Shown piece after piece: positions 1 through 9,186 of a stretch of DNA of 64,000 nt. The DNA lies in NCBI GenBank assembly GCA_022072125.1, contig JAJVIH010000062.1, forward strand, positions 1 to 64,000, given 5' to 3'. Both the position numbers and the translations under genes were made by a program. Position 1 is the stretch's first letter; each line of letters opens with the position of its first letter. The DNA comes from Myxococcota bacterium. Its GTDB lineage: Bacteria > Myxococcota > JAJVIH01. Under the pieces are notes generated by a model, which was not told the origin of the DNA, did not search any database, and worked only from the letters and a program-made list of their open reading frames with translations.

Positions 1-52
1 GATCTAAGCCGGCGAGGAAAAATGGACCGCCGCCCAGCGTAACCGCCTGCGC

Positions 53-598
53 ATGCTCATGGCCCGGTTGGCGCTCCAGTCGGAACGCTGGGGAGACGCC
101 GCAAAAAGCTGGCTGGAGGTGCTGCGCGAGGATATCGCGGAACCGGATCACCGGGCGGCGAAACTGGGCCTGATGGCGTTGTCCGATCCGGCGCGCGCGC
201 GCTTTCTGATCCCTCACCTGACCGCCGCCGAAACCGACCCCCGGCGGGGGGTGTGGATACTCCAGTACGCCCAGTCGTTTCCGGATGATCCGCTGGGCCC
301 CTACCTCTATGGCCGCTGGCTATACAATCAGGGCGACCACCGTTCGGCGGCGGAGGCGTTTCTGCGCGCGGTGGGACGACGTTTTCCCGGTGAAGCCTTT
401 GAACGGGAAAATCTGCTCCGGCTGGTGGTGTCGTCTTTTCTCGCCGGAGAACTGGACATCTGCGGAGCGGCGCTGCAACGGCTGGAGGATTCGCCGTCGA
501 GACCCGGCTTTCGCCTGCTGGTGAATGACTGGAAAGAGCGTCTGGCGTGGGCGCGCTCGCATCAAAACGATGACGCCGGCTACCCGCTGGGGAAATGA
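53..598 (+). CDS. C-terminal part of a TPR-like repeat protein (5' end probably missing)
   Basis: Function unknown. The 181 residues are helical and Ala/Leu/Arg-rich, with TPR-like spacing (for example GRWLYNQGDHRSAAEAFLRA near residues 87-106). Readable protein-like sequence continues in frame upstream of the first ATG (AGEEKWTAAQRNRLR), without a ribosome binding site, up to an in-frame TAA at bases 5-7. So either the gene begins outside the window and the first bases are a junction artefact, or the start is non-canonical. I treat it as 5'-partial. The C-terminus ends in a hydrophilic tail. No neighbour explains its role. Confidence 0.55.
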   Translation: MLMARLALQSERWGDAAKSWLEVLREDIAEPDHRAAKLGLMALSDPARARFLIPHLTAAETDPRRGVWILQYAQSFPDDPLGPYLYGRWLYNQGDHRSAAEAFLRAVGRRFPGEAFERENLLRLVVSSFLAGELDICGAALQRLEDSPSRPGFRLLVNDWKERLAWARSHQNDDAGYPLGK

Positions 599-1214
599 CC
601 TCCCCGGCCTGCTTTGTTCCGCAAGCTTGATAAGGCTCTCTGATCCCTGGGAATGATCTCCTCAAGAAGTCACATCAGGGCTGCGTGGCGGAGGTCTCCG
701 CCGCGCCAGCAGCGATTGCTTTCTGGGGAATGTCCACCACCTCCAGCAACCACCAGCGGATTGGTCCGGCTGCCTTGCGCTTCACGGAAGAAATTATCAT
801 CTGAATATCCCTGGCGGCGGACGGCATGAGAACACTTTTGGCCTGGCATGGTCATCGGGTTCCACCGGAGCAAAACCGCGATGACCACACCCTGGGTCAC
901 GCCGGACAGAAGCCGGGCGAAGGCTCCATGCTTGTCAGGCCCTGGGTGTCGCAAAGCGAAACCATTTGATGTGATTGTCACCCGCGGCGCGTTTCCGCCG
1001 GTGATCGCGGATTCCGCGCCCAGGCCTGGATTTCAGGCGCGAAGAAGGCCCGCGGATTTTTTTTATCATCCGCCATTTGTCCGATGACGCAGTGTGTAAA
1101 ACTTCGTTGTTTCCGGAGCCAATTGCGGTTATGATGAAGACGGAGGAGTCACCTCCTGCCAGCGGGGAGCTGCGCTTGGCGCGGTGCTGGCGGGACCCCA
1201 AAGCGGACATCCGC
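599..1214. other. Non-coding gap before rel
   Basis: About 600 bases without a convincing gene. Short open frames on both strands have no recognisable protein character. A run of eight T residues lies at 1057-1064 after a GC-rich stretch, which could be a weak terminator, but I cannot draw a strong stem directly before it. No clear promoter hexamers were found for the downstream rel gene. Confidence 0.4.
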
Positions 1215-3374
1215 ATGGCCCGAGTCGAAGATATCATTTCCCAGGCCCGCCTGGCCCACCCCAATGCGGATGTCGAACTCATTCGCAAAGCTTATGCTTT
1301 TGCCGCGAAAGCGCACATAGATCAGTACCGGACATCCGGAGAACCCTATCTGATTCACCCCGTGGCGGTAGCGGCCATCCTCGCGGACTGGCGGTTTGAC
1401 GTACCCACCGTCGTCACCGGTCTGCTCCATGACACCGTGGAAGACGCGGAAGGCGTCACGCAGGAAATTATTGAGAAGGAATTTGGCAAGGATGTGGCGT
1501 TCCTGGTTGACGGCGTGACAAAGCTGGAACAAATCAAGACCGACAACAAGGAAGATCGCGCGGCCGAGAATTTCCGCAAAATGCTGGTGGCGATGGCGAA
1601 GGATATCCGCGTCATCGTGGTCAAGCTGGCGGATCGCCTGCACAACATGCGCACGCTGGGTTACGTCAAGCCGGAAAAACAGGCCCGCGTCGCGACGGAA
1701 ACCCTGGATATCTACGCTCCGCTGGCGCACCGGCTCGGCATGTATCAACTCAAGGCCGAACTGGAGGACCTGTGCTTCAAATATCTGCATGCCGATGAAT
1801 ACGCGAACATCGAGAAGCAACTCGCCAACACCCAGAAGGCCCGCGAACGGCAGGTCCAGGCCATCGTATCGCTGCTCTCCGCGAAAATGGCGGAAAACGG
1901 CCTGAAGGCCGACATCACCGGCCGCAACAAGCACCTGTTTTCCATTTACAAAAAGCTGAAGAAAAAAGGCTCCATGGACATCGGGGCCATCCATGATCTG
2001 ATGGCCTTCCGGGTGATCGTGGGAAACTCCAGCGACTGCTACGCCGCTCTGGGAGTGGTCCACGCAACAGGTACTCCGGTGCCCGGGCGATTCAAGGATT
2101 ACATCTCAATTCCGAAAAACAACTTCTATCAGTCTCTCCATACCACCATCGCCCTGGATCAGGGACAACAGGTGGAAGTGCAGATCCGCACTCTGGAAAT
2201 GCACCGCATCGCCGAGGAAGGCGTGGCTGCTCACTGGCGCTATAAGGAAAACAGCGGGTCCGCGAATCGTGACGAGAAGATTTTCGCCTGGCTGCGGCGC
2301 CTGATGGAATGGCAGCAAGACGTCAAGGACAACTCCGAGTTCATGGAAAACGTGCGCACGGACCTGGCGACGGATGAAGTCTACGTGCTCACGCCCAAGG
2401 GCAAGCCCATTGAATTGCCGGTGGGCTCCACGCCGGTGGATCTGGCTTACGCCATTCACTCGGAAGTGGGAGATCATTGCACGGGCGCCAAGGTCAACGG
2501 CGTCATTGTCCCGCTGCGCCATGTCCTGCGGAACGGCGATACCGTCGAGATCATCACCAGCCAGAACCAGAAGCCCAACAAGGACTGGCTGGAGTTTGTC
2601 AAATCCACCAGGGCGAAAACCCGCATCCGCTCGTTCGTGCGCAGCCATGAGCGCGAACGCTCCCTGCAGTTTGGCGCGGACATGATGGAGCACGAGGCGC
2701 GGAAGGTTCACAAATCCTTCCAGAAAATGCTGAAGAACGGCGAGTTCAAGGATGTCCCCGCCGCGCTGAAGATCAAGGATATGGATGAAGTCCTGCGCCA
2801 GGTGGGCCACGGCAAACTGACCGCGGCCGCGGTGCTCGCCAAGGCGATGGGCGAGGAAGAGATGAAAGCCGCCCTGCAGAAGCAGGACAATGTGCTTTCG
2901 CGCATCATCGAAAAGGTGTCCGGCGCCAAATCGAAAACCGGCGTGCGCATCCAGGGCATTGACGATGTGATGGTCAACTTCGCCAAATGCTGTAACCCGC
3001 TGCCGGGGGATCAGATTCTCGGCTTTGTCAGCCAGGGACACGGCATGAATATCCACCGGGTGGAATGTGAATCCCTCGATGCGCTGTCTCCAGATCGCCT
3101 GATTGACGTGGTCTGGGATGTCGACGAGGAATCCCCGATGTTCCGGCCGGTAATGCTCAAGGTATTCACCAGCGACGCTCCCGGTATTCTGGCCAACCTG
3201 TCCAACGCCATCTCCAAGGCGGGCATCAATATCAGCGAGGCGAACTGCAAGGTGGTGGACACCGACCATGCGGTCAATACCTTCCAGTTGCTGGTCAAGT
3301 CCACCAACCAGTTGGACAATCTGATCAACTCACTGCGCCGCATGAGATTTGTCCGGGGCATCGAACGGGTTTAA
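1215..3374 (+). CDS. rel: Bifunctional (p)ppGpp synthetase/hydrolase (RelA/SpoT family)
   Basis: Makes and degrades the alarmone (p)ppGpp in the stringent response. The 719-residue product has the full long-RSH order: HD hydrolase (HDTVED at residues 72-77), synthetase domain, TGS domain (starting DEVYVLTPKGKP) and C-terminal ACT domain (near 645-719). The synthetase carries RFKDY near residue 292, the RXKD form of bifunctional Rel/SpoT enzymes rather than the ExDD form of synthetase-only RelA, and the HD box is intact, so both activities are expected. I chose ATG 1215 because the conserved protein begins there (MARVEDIISQ). The same frame is open upstream to a TTG at 1077 and two ATGs at 1131/1134, but that 46-residue extension does not resemble the family. 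It stands alone in the window. Confidence 0.95.
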   Translation: MARVEDIISQARLAHPNADVELIRKAYAFAAKAHIDQYRTSGEPYLIHPVAVAAILADWRFDVPTVVTGLLHDTVEDAEGVTQEIIEKEFGKDVAFLVDGVTKLEQIKTDNKEDRAAENFRKMLVAMAKDIRVIVVKLADRLHNMRTLGYVKPEKQARVATETLDIYAPLAHRLGMYQLKAELEDLCFKYLHADEYANIEKQLANTQKARERQVQAIVSLLSAKMAENGLKADITGRNKHLFSIYKKLKKKGSMDIGAIHDLMAFRVIVGNSSDCYAALGVVHATGTPVPGRFKDYISIPKNNFYQSLHTTIALDQGQQVEVQIRTLEMHRIAEEGVAAHWRYKENSGSANRDEKIFAWLRRLMEWQQDVKDNSEFMENVRTDLATDEVYVLTPKGKPIELPVGSTPVDLAYAIHSEVGDHCTGAKVNGVIVPLRHVLRNGDTVEIITSQNQKPNKDWLEFVKSTRAKTRIRSFVRSHERERSLQFGADMMEHEARKVHKSFQKMLKNGEFKDVPAALKIKDMDEVLRQVGHGKLTAAAVLAKAMGEEEMKAALQKQDNVLSRIIEKVSGAKSKTGVRIQGIDDVMVNFAKCCNPLPGDQILGFVSQGHGMNIHRVECESLDALSPDRLIDVVWDVDEESPMFRPVMLKVFTSDAPGILANLSNAISKAGINISEANCKVVDTDHAVNTFQLLVKSTNQLDNLINSLRRMRFVRGIERV

Positions 3375-4076
3375 GCCCGGACCGCCCTTTCCTCCCTCAT
3401 TCTCCCGGATTTTTCCGCCCATCCATCCAGGGTCCGGCCATCGGTCCGGGCGTTGTTGACGTTACATCGAACAATTCAGAATGGACGCGGCAAGCGGCGA
3501 AAAAACAGTCCCCCCGGGGAGGGAATCCGGGGGGACTGCTGGACGGCGCGGGCAGGGGTCACGTTTTTCCCGCACCGCCCTGCTCACTCATGAAGAAACC
3601 CGGTTCATCCAGAGAAGAAGCCGGGCGCCCTCGCTCTCCGCCATGGATAAAGCATCTTCCATGCCAATCCTGGAAAGCCGGAAAATCTTTTTGTGACCAT
3701 GAAGGACAGCAGGTTTATCCACGGTAAAACCGGATCTGATTCGTCTGTCAAACCGGAATTTCAGCGCGCCGGCGGCATCAATATCTTGAATTTACTGATG
3801 ATATTATGGAGCGATCGCCGCCTGGCCAAAATCGAATACCTTTCCAAATCCGCTATACACAGGCGGTTCGCCTCCTCCGGAAATATGATCGGTGTCATGG
3901 TTTTTTGTCACCCCTCGGCCCCCGTTCTTCAAAAGTTTGATGCGGCGCGGCAACCCGCTGGAGAACAACGCCTGGAGCTACGAACTTGCGCCACGCCGGA
4001 AACGGGATATCTCTCCCATGAACGGGGCTGTTCCACCGGGGAATGGTTTGTCCGCTTGCATTCCCCCATGGGATGA
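3375..4076. other. Non-coding gap between rel and the dsbD-like gene
   Basis: About 700 bases with no credible gene. It contains one strong hairpin (3506-3538, listed separately) and an AT-rich patch near 3770-3830 that could hold a promoter, although I could not assign hexamers with good spacing. Short open frames at 3481-3696 and 3693-4076 show no domain, signal peptide or ribosome binding site. Confidence 0.4.
3500..3538 (-). terminator. Strong GC-rich hairpin with A-tract on its left side
   Basis: A perfect 12-bp inverted repeat (3506-3517 against 3527-3538) with a 9-base loop, flanked on the left by A residues at 3500-3505. Read on the minus strand this is a hairpin followed by a U-tract, the form of an intrinsic terminator. 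There is no obvious minus-strand gene to its right, so it may instead end rel transcription as a plain hairpin or stop antisense transcription into rel. Confidence 0.5.
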
Positions 4077-6392
4077 ATGGCTCCCCGGCCGATCATGATG
4101 AACAAGAACTCGCATATCATCCTGTGGATGCTGGCCCTGGCCGTGATTCCGGCGGCGGAATTGCGCGCCCAGAGCCAGGGCGCCCAGTGGCCAGCCACAT
4201 CCACCGCCCGCGCCGAAGGGGCGGACCGCGTGCGGGTTTCCCTGATGGCGGATGTGGAACAGGCGGGGCGCGGAGACATTTTTCATCTCGGGGTGCGTTT
4301 TCAGATGGAGCCGGGGTGGCATATATACTGGAAAAATCCCGGTCAGGCGGCCATCCCCACCGAAATCACCTGGAAGGCTTCCGCGGTCGAGGTGGGGCCG
4401 CTGCGGTGGCCCGCGCCGGGGGTCTTTCAGCAAAGCCACGGTTTCATCACCACCTACGGCTACGAAACCGAAGTCCTGTTGACCGCCCCGGCCACGGTCT
4501 CCACACAGGCCCCGGACATCCTGCTGATTCAGGCCGATGTGGAATTTCTCGCCTGCAAGATTGACTGTGTTCCGGGCGACGCCACGCTGCAATTGTCCTT
4601 GCCGGCGGCCGGGACATCCATACCCGCGAGCAGAAGCGATATCGAATTGTTCGAGTCCTGGCGGAAGCGGGTTCCGGCGCCCGCCGCCCTGGCTGGCCTG
4701 GAAACCGCCTACTCCTGGTCGCGAGAGACCATCCAACCCGGAGAGAGCATTCAAGGTTCCATCGAACTCATCCGCTGCCGGACACCGGGCAAGGATCCAG
4801 GCGCCTGCCCGGAATTGTCTGCTCCCGCGGGCCCCGCGGCCAAAGCCTTTGTCCCTGAACGCACGGAAGGAGTGGAATGGACCGTGACCGCCGTCCGTCC
4901 GCACCCCTCCGCTTTTCGCGGGGTGCTGATAGAGGTCGCCGGCAAGGCGGGCCTGGACCCCATTCCCGCAACCGTGGCGTGGCTGGCCGGGGTGGCGAAA
5001 CTGGAGGAAAGCGGACAACCCCGTCTGGTGGAGGTGCGGACCTCCATCCCGCGTCAATCCGCCGGCGCGGCTCAGGGTCTGGTCCAAACCGCCGGGGTGG
5101 CGGAAGCGCCGGGTTCACCCGCGGCAGGCCCGCCGGCGCCCATCAGGGAAGAAACGCCGCTGAGCCTGTGGTGGGTCCTGTTATTGGCGTTTGCGGGCGG
5201 CATGGTGCTCAACCTGATGCCCTGCGTGCTGCCCGTGCTGGCGATCAAGGTCTATTCATTCATTGAATTGGCGCACCGGGACCGCAAGGAAATTGGCAAG
5301 CACACCGCCTCGTACTCGCTGGGCATCGTCTCATCAATGATGGCGCTGGCGCTGGCGGTGATTCTGTTGCAACAGGCCGGAACGCGCATCGGCTGGGGAT
5401 TCCAGTTCCAGCAGCCGGTGTTCCTGGTGGTGGTGTCGGCGGTGGTTTTCCTGTTCGCGCTCAATCTCTTCGGCGTTTTTGAAATCCGCCTGGACGCCAG
5501 CGGCGCCGGCGCGGCGGTGGACAAAACCTTTGGCCTGCGGCGCAGCTTTGGCGAAGGCGTTCTCGCGGTGATCCTCGCCACGCCATGCTCGGCGCCCTTT
5601 CTGGGCGCCGCGGTGGGATTCGCCCTCGCCAGTTCTCCGCCGATCATCCTGATGGTTTTTGTGATGATTGGCCTGGGGCTGACCGCGCCTTTCGCCGCCG
5701 CGACCCTCATCCCCGGCGTCACCCGGATTCTGCCCCGCCCGGGGGCGTGGATGAACCGCCTCAAGCAGTTTTTGGGCTTCGCCATGATGGGAACCCTGGT
5801 CTGGCTGTTGTGGATTCTCGGCCTGTCCGCCGGCGCGGACGGCATGGCGAAAACCCTCGCCTTTCTGCTGGCGCTGGGGCTCGCCGCCTGGACGTGGGGA
5901 TGGCCGGCCATCCGTTTCCGGGCCGCGTTTATCGCATTGGGCCTGATCGCAACGGCTGGAACCGCCGCCGTGGTCTTCCCCCTGAAGATGGCCGGGCAAA
6001 AAACTCCAGACCACGCCGCGGGAGATTCCCTCGCCTGGAGACCCTGGAGCGAAGCCGCGGTGGCGGATGCGCTGCGGGAAGGCAAACCGGTATTCGTGGA
6101 CTTCACCGCGACCTGGTGCATCACCTGCAAGGCCAATGAAAACGGCGTGCTGGCGAGCACCTCTGTTGTTTCGGCCTTCCGCGACAATGGTTTTGTCCTG
6201 CTCAAGGGGGATTGGACCAATGAGGATGAAACCATCCGCGCCAAGCTTGCGGAATTTGGCAAAGCCGGGGTGCCGCTTTATCTCGTCTATTCCCCGGCGC
6301 GGCCAACCCAGCCGAAAGTGCTGCCGGAACTGCTCACCAACAGCATCGTTCTGGAAGCCATCGCGGAAGCCCGTCCCACCGCGCAGCGATAG
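4077..6392 (+). CDS. dsbD: Thiol:disulfide interchange protein, DsbD/ScsB family
   Basis: Transfers electrons from cytoplasmic thioredoxin across the inner membrane to periplasmic thiol proteins. It has a signal peptide (residues about 8-32), a periplasmic N-terminal domain of ScsB/DsbD type (GWHIYWKNPGQA), a multi-helix membrane domain from about residue 362 with the redox cysteine motif LMPCVLP (Cys383) and its partner ATPCSAP, and a C-terminal thioredoxin domain with CxxC (CITC, Cys681 and Cys684). All expected redox cysteines are present. At 771 residues it is longer than E. coli DsbD because of the larger ScsB-like N-terminal domain. ATG at 4077, 4095 or 4098 are all possible starts; none has a strong ribosome binding site. 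It is monocistronic and converges on queA. Confidence 0.92.
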   Translation: MAPRPIMMNKNSHIILWMLALAVIPAAELRAQSQGAQWPATSTARAEGADRVRVSLMADVEQAGRGDIFHLGVRFQMEPGWHIYWKNPGQAAIPTEITWKASAVEVGPLRWPAPGVFQQSHGFITTYGYETEVLLTAPATVSTQAPDILLIQADVEFLACKIDCVPGDATLQLSLPAAGTSIPASRSDIELFESWRKRVPAPAALAGLETAYSWSRETIQPGESIQGSIELIRCRTPGKDPGACPELSAPAGPAAKAFVPERTEGVEWTVTAVRPHPSAFRGVLIEVAGKAGLDPIPATVAWLAGVAKLEESGQPRLVEVRTSIPRQSAGAAQGLVQTAGVAEAPGSPAAGPPAPIREETPLSLWWVLLLAFAGGMVLNLMPCVLPVLAIKVYSFIELAHRDRKEIGKHTASYSLGIVSSMMALALAVILLQQAGTRIGWGFQFQQPVFLVVVSAVVFLFALNLFGVFEIRLDASGAGAAVDKTFGLRRSFGEGVLAVILATPCSAPFLGAAVGFALASSPPIILMVFVMIGLGLTAPFAAATLIPGVTRILPRPGAWMNRLKQFLGFAMMGTLVWLLWILGLSAGADGMAKTLAFLLALGLAAWTWGWPAIRFRAAFIALGLIATAGTAAVVFPLKMAGQKTPDHAAGDSLAWRPWSEAAVADALREGKPVFVDFTATWCITCKANENGVLASTSVVSAFRDNGFVLLKGDWTNEDETIRAKLAEFGKAGVPLYLVYSPARPTQPKVLPELLTNSIVLEAIAEARPTAQR

Positions 6393-6425
6393 GCTCCTTG
6401 CAGAACCATTTCCGGGCGGCCGCGG

Positions 6426-7460
6426 TCACAGAATCAGCATGCAGTCGCCGTAGCTGAAAAAACGGTAACGCTCCTCCACCGCCTGGCGATAGGCTTGCAG
6501 GATGAGTTCCCGGCCGGCGAAGGCGCTGACCAGCAGCAACAGGCTGGACATGGGCAAATGGAAATTGGTCAGCATGGCGTCCGTCGTCTGGAAACGGTAA
6601 CCCGGAACAATGGTCAGATCGGCCGCGCGCTCTCCCGGAGTCACCCGGCCGCTCTCCCGCGCCGAGGACTCCAGCGTGCGGACCGTCGTGGTGCCGACAG
6701 CGATGACGCGGCTGCCAGTTGCGCGCGCGCGTTCGATCTCCGCCGCGACCTCGCCGGAAATCCGGGATCGCTCCGGCGACACGCGATGTTCGCGCACGTC
6801 CTCCGCCCGCACCGGCAGAAAGGTGCCCGCCCCCACATGCAGCGTGACCTCCAGCCATTTCACGCCCTGTTCCTGCAATCTGGCGATGATCTCCGGAGTG
6901 AAATGCAGGCCGGCGGTCGGCGCCGCGATGGCCCCGCGCTCGCGCGAGTAGACAGTCTGATAACGTTCCTCGTCCCCCGGGAGATGCAGTCCGGCGTCCC
7001 GGCGGATATAGCGGGGCAGAGGAATCGCCCCATGCTGGTCCAGCCAGGCGTCTATCTCCAGGCCTTCCGGAAATTCCACCACCACAAAGCCCTGTCCTTC
7101 GGATTCCGCCACCCGGCAGTTCACTCCGCCCGGCAATTCCAGCACGGCGCCCGGCTTCATACGGCTGGCGGGACGGGCGAGACAACGCCATTGCGTCTCC
7201 CCCACTGGCTCGCAGAGCAGAAGTTCAGCCGCGCCGCCGCTGGGGCGATGGAACAGCACGCGGGCCTTGCGGACGCGGGTGTTGTTGGCCACCAGCACAT
7301 CGGGCGCGCGCAGCAGGGAGGTGATGTCTTCAAAGCGCGCGTGTTCGATGACGCCGCCGCCGCGCCGCACCACCATCATCCGGCTGCCCTGGCGGCGCTC
7401 CGCTGGATGCTGGGCGATCAACTCTGCGGGCAGATGGAAATCAAAATCGCTGAGGCGCAT
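6426..7460 (-). CDS. queA: S-adenosylmethionine:tRNA ribosyltransferase-isomerase
   Basis: Catalyses the penultimate step of queuosine synthesis: it moves the ribosyl moiety of S-adenosylmethionine onto preQ1 in tRNA and isomerises it to epoxyqueuosine. The 344-residue protein has the family start (MRLSDFDFHLPAELIAQHP), the VLVANNTRVRKAR segment, an ERYQTVYS/GAIAAPTAGLHF core and the typical end with MLTNFHLPMSSLL and YRFFSYGDCMLI. ATG 7460 is chosen; a GTG at 7475 would add five residues. It lies 49 bases downstream of the SpoIID-domain gene on the same strand and may be cotranscribed with it. No other queuosine gene is present. Confidence 0.95.
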   Translation of the reverse strand: MRLSDFDFHLPAELIAQHPAERRQGSRMMVVRRGGGVIEHARFEDITSLLRAPDVLVANNTRVRKARVLFHRPSGGAAELLLCEPVGETQWRCLARPASRMKPGAVLELPGGVNCRVAESEGQGFVVVEFPEGLEIDAWLDQHGAIPLPRYIRRDAGLHLPGDEERYQTVYSRERGAIAAPTAGLHFTPEIIARLQEQGVKWLEVTLHVGAGTFLPVRAEDVREHRVSPERSRISGEVAAEIERARATGSRVIAVGTTTVRTLESSARESGRVTPGERAADLTIVPGYRFQTTDAMLTNFHLPMSSLLLLVSAFAGRELILQAYRQAVEERYRFFSYGDCMLIL

Positions 7461-7509
7461 GGCGGCCGCTCGCACGGCGCGGCAAGATGGCGCGGCGGCG
7501 CCCCGCCTG

Positions 7510-8682
7510 TCAATACATCTGGAAGAGGTTCGCGCCCGGGTAATAGTGCTTGAGAATTTGCCGGTAGCTCTTGCCGTTCACGGCCATGTTCCTTGCTCCG
7601 GCCTGACAAAGCCCCACGCCATGACCGCTGCCCGAGCCGCGAAACACCACGAACGCGCCTTCCTGATGAACGGTGAAACGTCCCGAAAACACCTTTGAGT
7701 AGCCGGCTGCGCGCCGGAATTTGTCCAGCGGTATGCGCTCAACCCCGCGATCGGTGCGGGCCTCCAAATCCGCCCAGCGCCCGCTCGAGGTCATGCCGCC
7801 AGGCTGGAGTTCCTTCAGCCGTCCCAGGATCAAACGGGCCTTGCGCAGGGAACGCTCCAATTCCGCCATGGGCACGCGGTAATTCCAGCTTGAGCGGGCG
7901 CAATCGCCGCACCATTTGCAGGGGACGCCGCGGGCGTAAGGCAAATCCTGGCCCCAGACTTCCCGGGCTGACTCGGTTTCGCCGCCGCAACAGGCCGTGA
8001 AAAAGGAAGAGGCCAGTTCGCGCCCGTGGGCTATCACCTCGCCGCGCGTGGCGTCCACCGCCTCGCTCACCCGTTCGTGCTCGGAGGCGGCGCCGCCGTA
8101 GACCTGATCATCCACCGTCGCCTCGACATGGAATGGCTGGCCCTCGCGCTCCATGCGGCGGCGCAACGCGAAGGTACGCGCCGCCACTGCCTGCGCCTTC
8201 AGCGACTCCATGGGCCAGTTCGGCGGAATCTCCGATCCGACCACGCCCTTGAGGTAGCCCTCCAGCGGCAAGCTGTTGATGATCAGCATTTCACGGCCCT
8301 GAACCAGCAATTCCAGTTCGCCGCGCCATGATTTGCGGTTGATGGTCAATTGTCCGGCCGCGCTGGAGACGCGGAGTTGGCTCTGGCCGCTGTCTTCGCC
8401 TTGCACCAGCAGGGAATCCCCCTTGACCCGGAATTCAAATACGCCTTTCCCCGGCTGGGTATCCACGAAATCCTTGCCGGACACCACCACCGTGTCGCCG
8501 CCCACCACCACCGGCTTACTGGTGCGCACAATGGCGATGCGCAGGATGGGTCCCTGCTCCACCGCCAGCAGGGGAGCAGGAGCAAGGCACGCCGCCGCAA
8601 GGACGAAAAAAAATCCCAGGGACTGGGGGGTCCCCGGGATGGGCATCCTGGATGAAAGCTTCAGCGCTGAACTGGCACGCAT
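7510..8682 (-). CDS. SpoIID/LytB-domain secreted protein (amidase-enhancer type)
   Basis: Contains the SpoIID domain: LPLEGYLKGVVGSEIPPNWP, LKAQAVAARTFAL, a CCGGET motif and a C-terminal GSGSGHGVGLCQ-GARNMA segment. Family members cleave or help cleave denuded peptidoglycan glycan strands in the cell envelope. The 390-residue protein has an N-terminal signal peptide. Starting at ATG 8682 gives a basic n-region (Arg2, Lys8, Arg12) ahead of a hydrophobic core with three consecutive Phe; starting at ATG 8646 would leave no positive residue, so 8682 is preferred. The codons for the signal peptide coincide with an intrinsic terminator of the upstream HU gene (8606-8640), which is unusual. Its stop is followed 49 bases later by queA. 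Confidence 0.88.
   Translation of the reverse strand: MRASSALKLSSRMPIPGTPQSLGFFFVLAAACLAPAPLLAVEQGPILRIAIVRTSKPVVVGGDTVVVSGKDFVDTQPGKGVFEFRVKGDSLLVQGEDSGQSQLRVSSAAGQLTINRKSWRGELELLVQGREMLIINSLPLEGYLKGVVGSEIPPNWPMESLKAQAVAARTFALRRRMEREGQPFHVEATVDDQVYGGAASEHERVSEAVDATRGEVIAHGRELASSFFTACCGGETESAREVWGQDLPYARGVPCKWCGDCARSSWNYRVPMAELERSLRKARLILGRLKELQPGGMTSSGRWADLEARTDRGVERIPLDKFRRAAGYSKVFSGRFTVHQEGAFVVFRGSGSGHGVGLCQAGARNMAVNGKSYRQILKHYYPGANLFQMY
8606..8640 (-). terminator. Intrinsic terminator after the HU gene, inside the next gene's signal-peptide codons
   Basis: On the minus strand, an 11-bp stem (8640-8630 against 8623-8613, one G-U pair) with a 6-base loop is followed directly by eight U residues (8613-8606). 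It starts 57 bases past the HU-like stop codon at 8697, so by position it is that gene's terminator. It also sits within codons of the spoIID-like gene and encodes part of its signal peptide, including Phe-Phe-Phe from the T-tract. Confidence 0.8.
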
Positions 8683-8696
8683 GCCCGCCAGTCTTG

Positions 8697-8975
8697 TTAG
8701 ATGCTTTCCTTCAACGCGGGAGCGGCCTTGAAGCCAACGGACTTGGAGGCCTTGATCTTGATCTGCTCGCCGGTGCGGGGATTGCGGCCGGTGCGGGCCT
8801 TGCGCGAACGGATGCTGAAGGTGCCGAATCCCGGATACGCGAACTTCTTGTCCTTCTTGAGGGATTTTTTCACGCCGTCAAATACCGCGTCAACCAGCGT
8901 GTTGATGTCCTTCTTGGACAGCTCGGGCAAACCCTTCGCGCCCTGAATCGCCTCAATCAGTTCAGCCTTGGTCAT
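8697..8975 (-). CDS. HU/IHF-family DNA-binding protein
   Basis: A 92-residue nucleoid protein that binds and bends DNA as a dimer. The sequence starts MTKAELIEAI and carries the family signature near residues 47-66 (GFGTFSIRSRKARTGRNPRT), with Pro in the DNA-intercalating arm, ending in a short helix. ATG 8975 is preceded by GGAGAG at good spacing. A longer frame to 9206 is open but has no family similarity and crosses the promoter. It is transcribed from a near-consensus sigma-70 promoter (9053-9082) and followed by an intrinsic terminator at 8606-8640. Sequence alone does not separate HU from IHF-alpha here. Confidence 0.95.
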   Translation of the reverse strand: MTKAELIEAIQGAKGLPELSKKDINTLVDAVFDGVKKSLKKDKKFAYPGFGTFSIRSRKARTGRNPRTGEQIKIKASKSVGFKAAPALKESI

Positions 8976-9052
8976 GATCTCTCCTTGGGAATGAAAGGCA
9001 GGAGCCCCTCGGGTTGGTGGTGAAGCCGTTCTGCTTGTTGAATACAAAGGCG

Positions 9053-9082
9053 ATTGTATTGCTCTAGCTTGCGGCGTGTCAA
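9053..9082 (-). promoter_or_regulatory. Sigma-70 promoter of the HU/IHF-like gene
   Basis: Minus strand TTGACA (9082-9077), 18-base spacer, TACAAT (9058-9053). Both hexamers are at or one base from consensus. The predicted transcript starts near 9046, giving a leader of about 70 bases before ATG 8975. Confidence 0.8.
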
Positions 9083-9146
9083 GCATCACAGCCGCAACAC
9101 ACGGAATGGGGTTTGCCGCCGGTTCACCGCGCGTTTTCCCGGGGTT

Positions 9147-9175
9147 TTGACTTGACGGCGCCCGCCTGTTATCGG
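9147..9175 (+). promoter_or_regulatory. Putative sigma-70 promoter of the ABC exporter genes
   Basis: TTGACT (9147-9152), 17-base spacer, TATCGG (9170-9175). The predicted start near 9181-9183 leaves only a few bases before ATG 9187, so the message would be nearly leaderless. No ribosome binding site is visible before 9187, which fits. Confidence 0.45.
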
Positions 9176-9186
9176 CGTCAGTCCCC

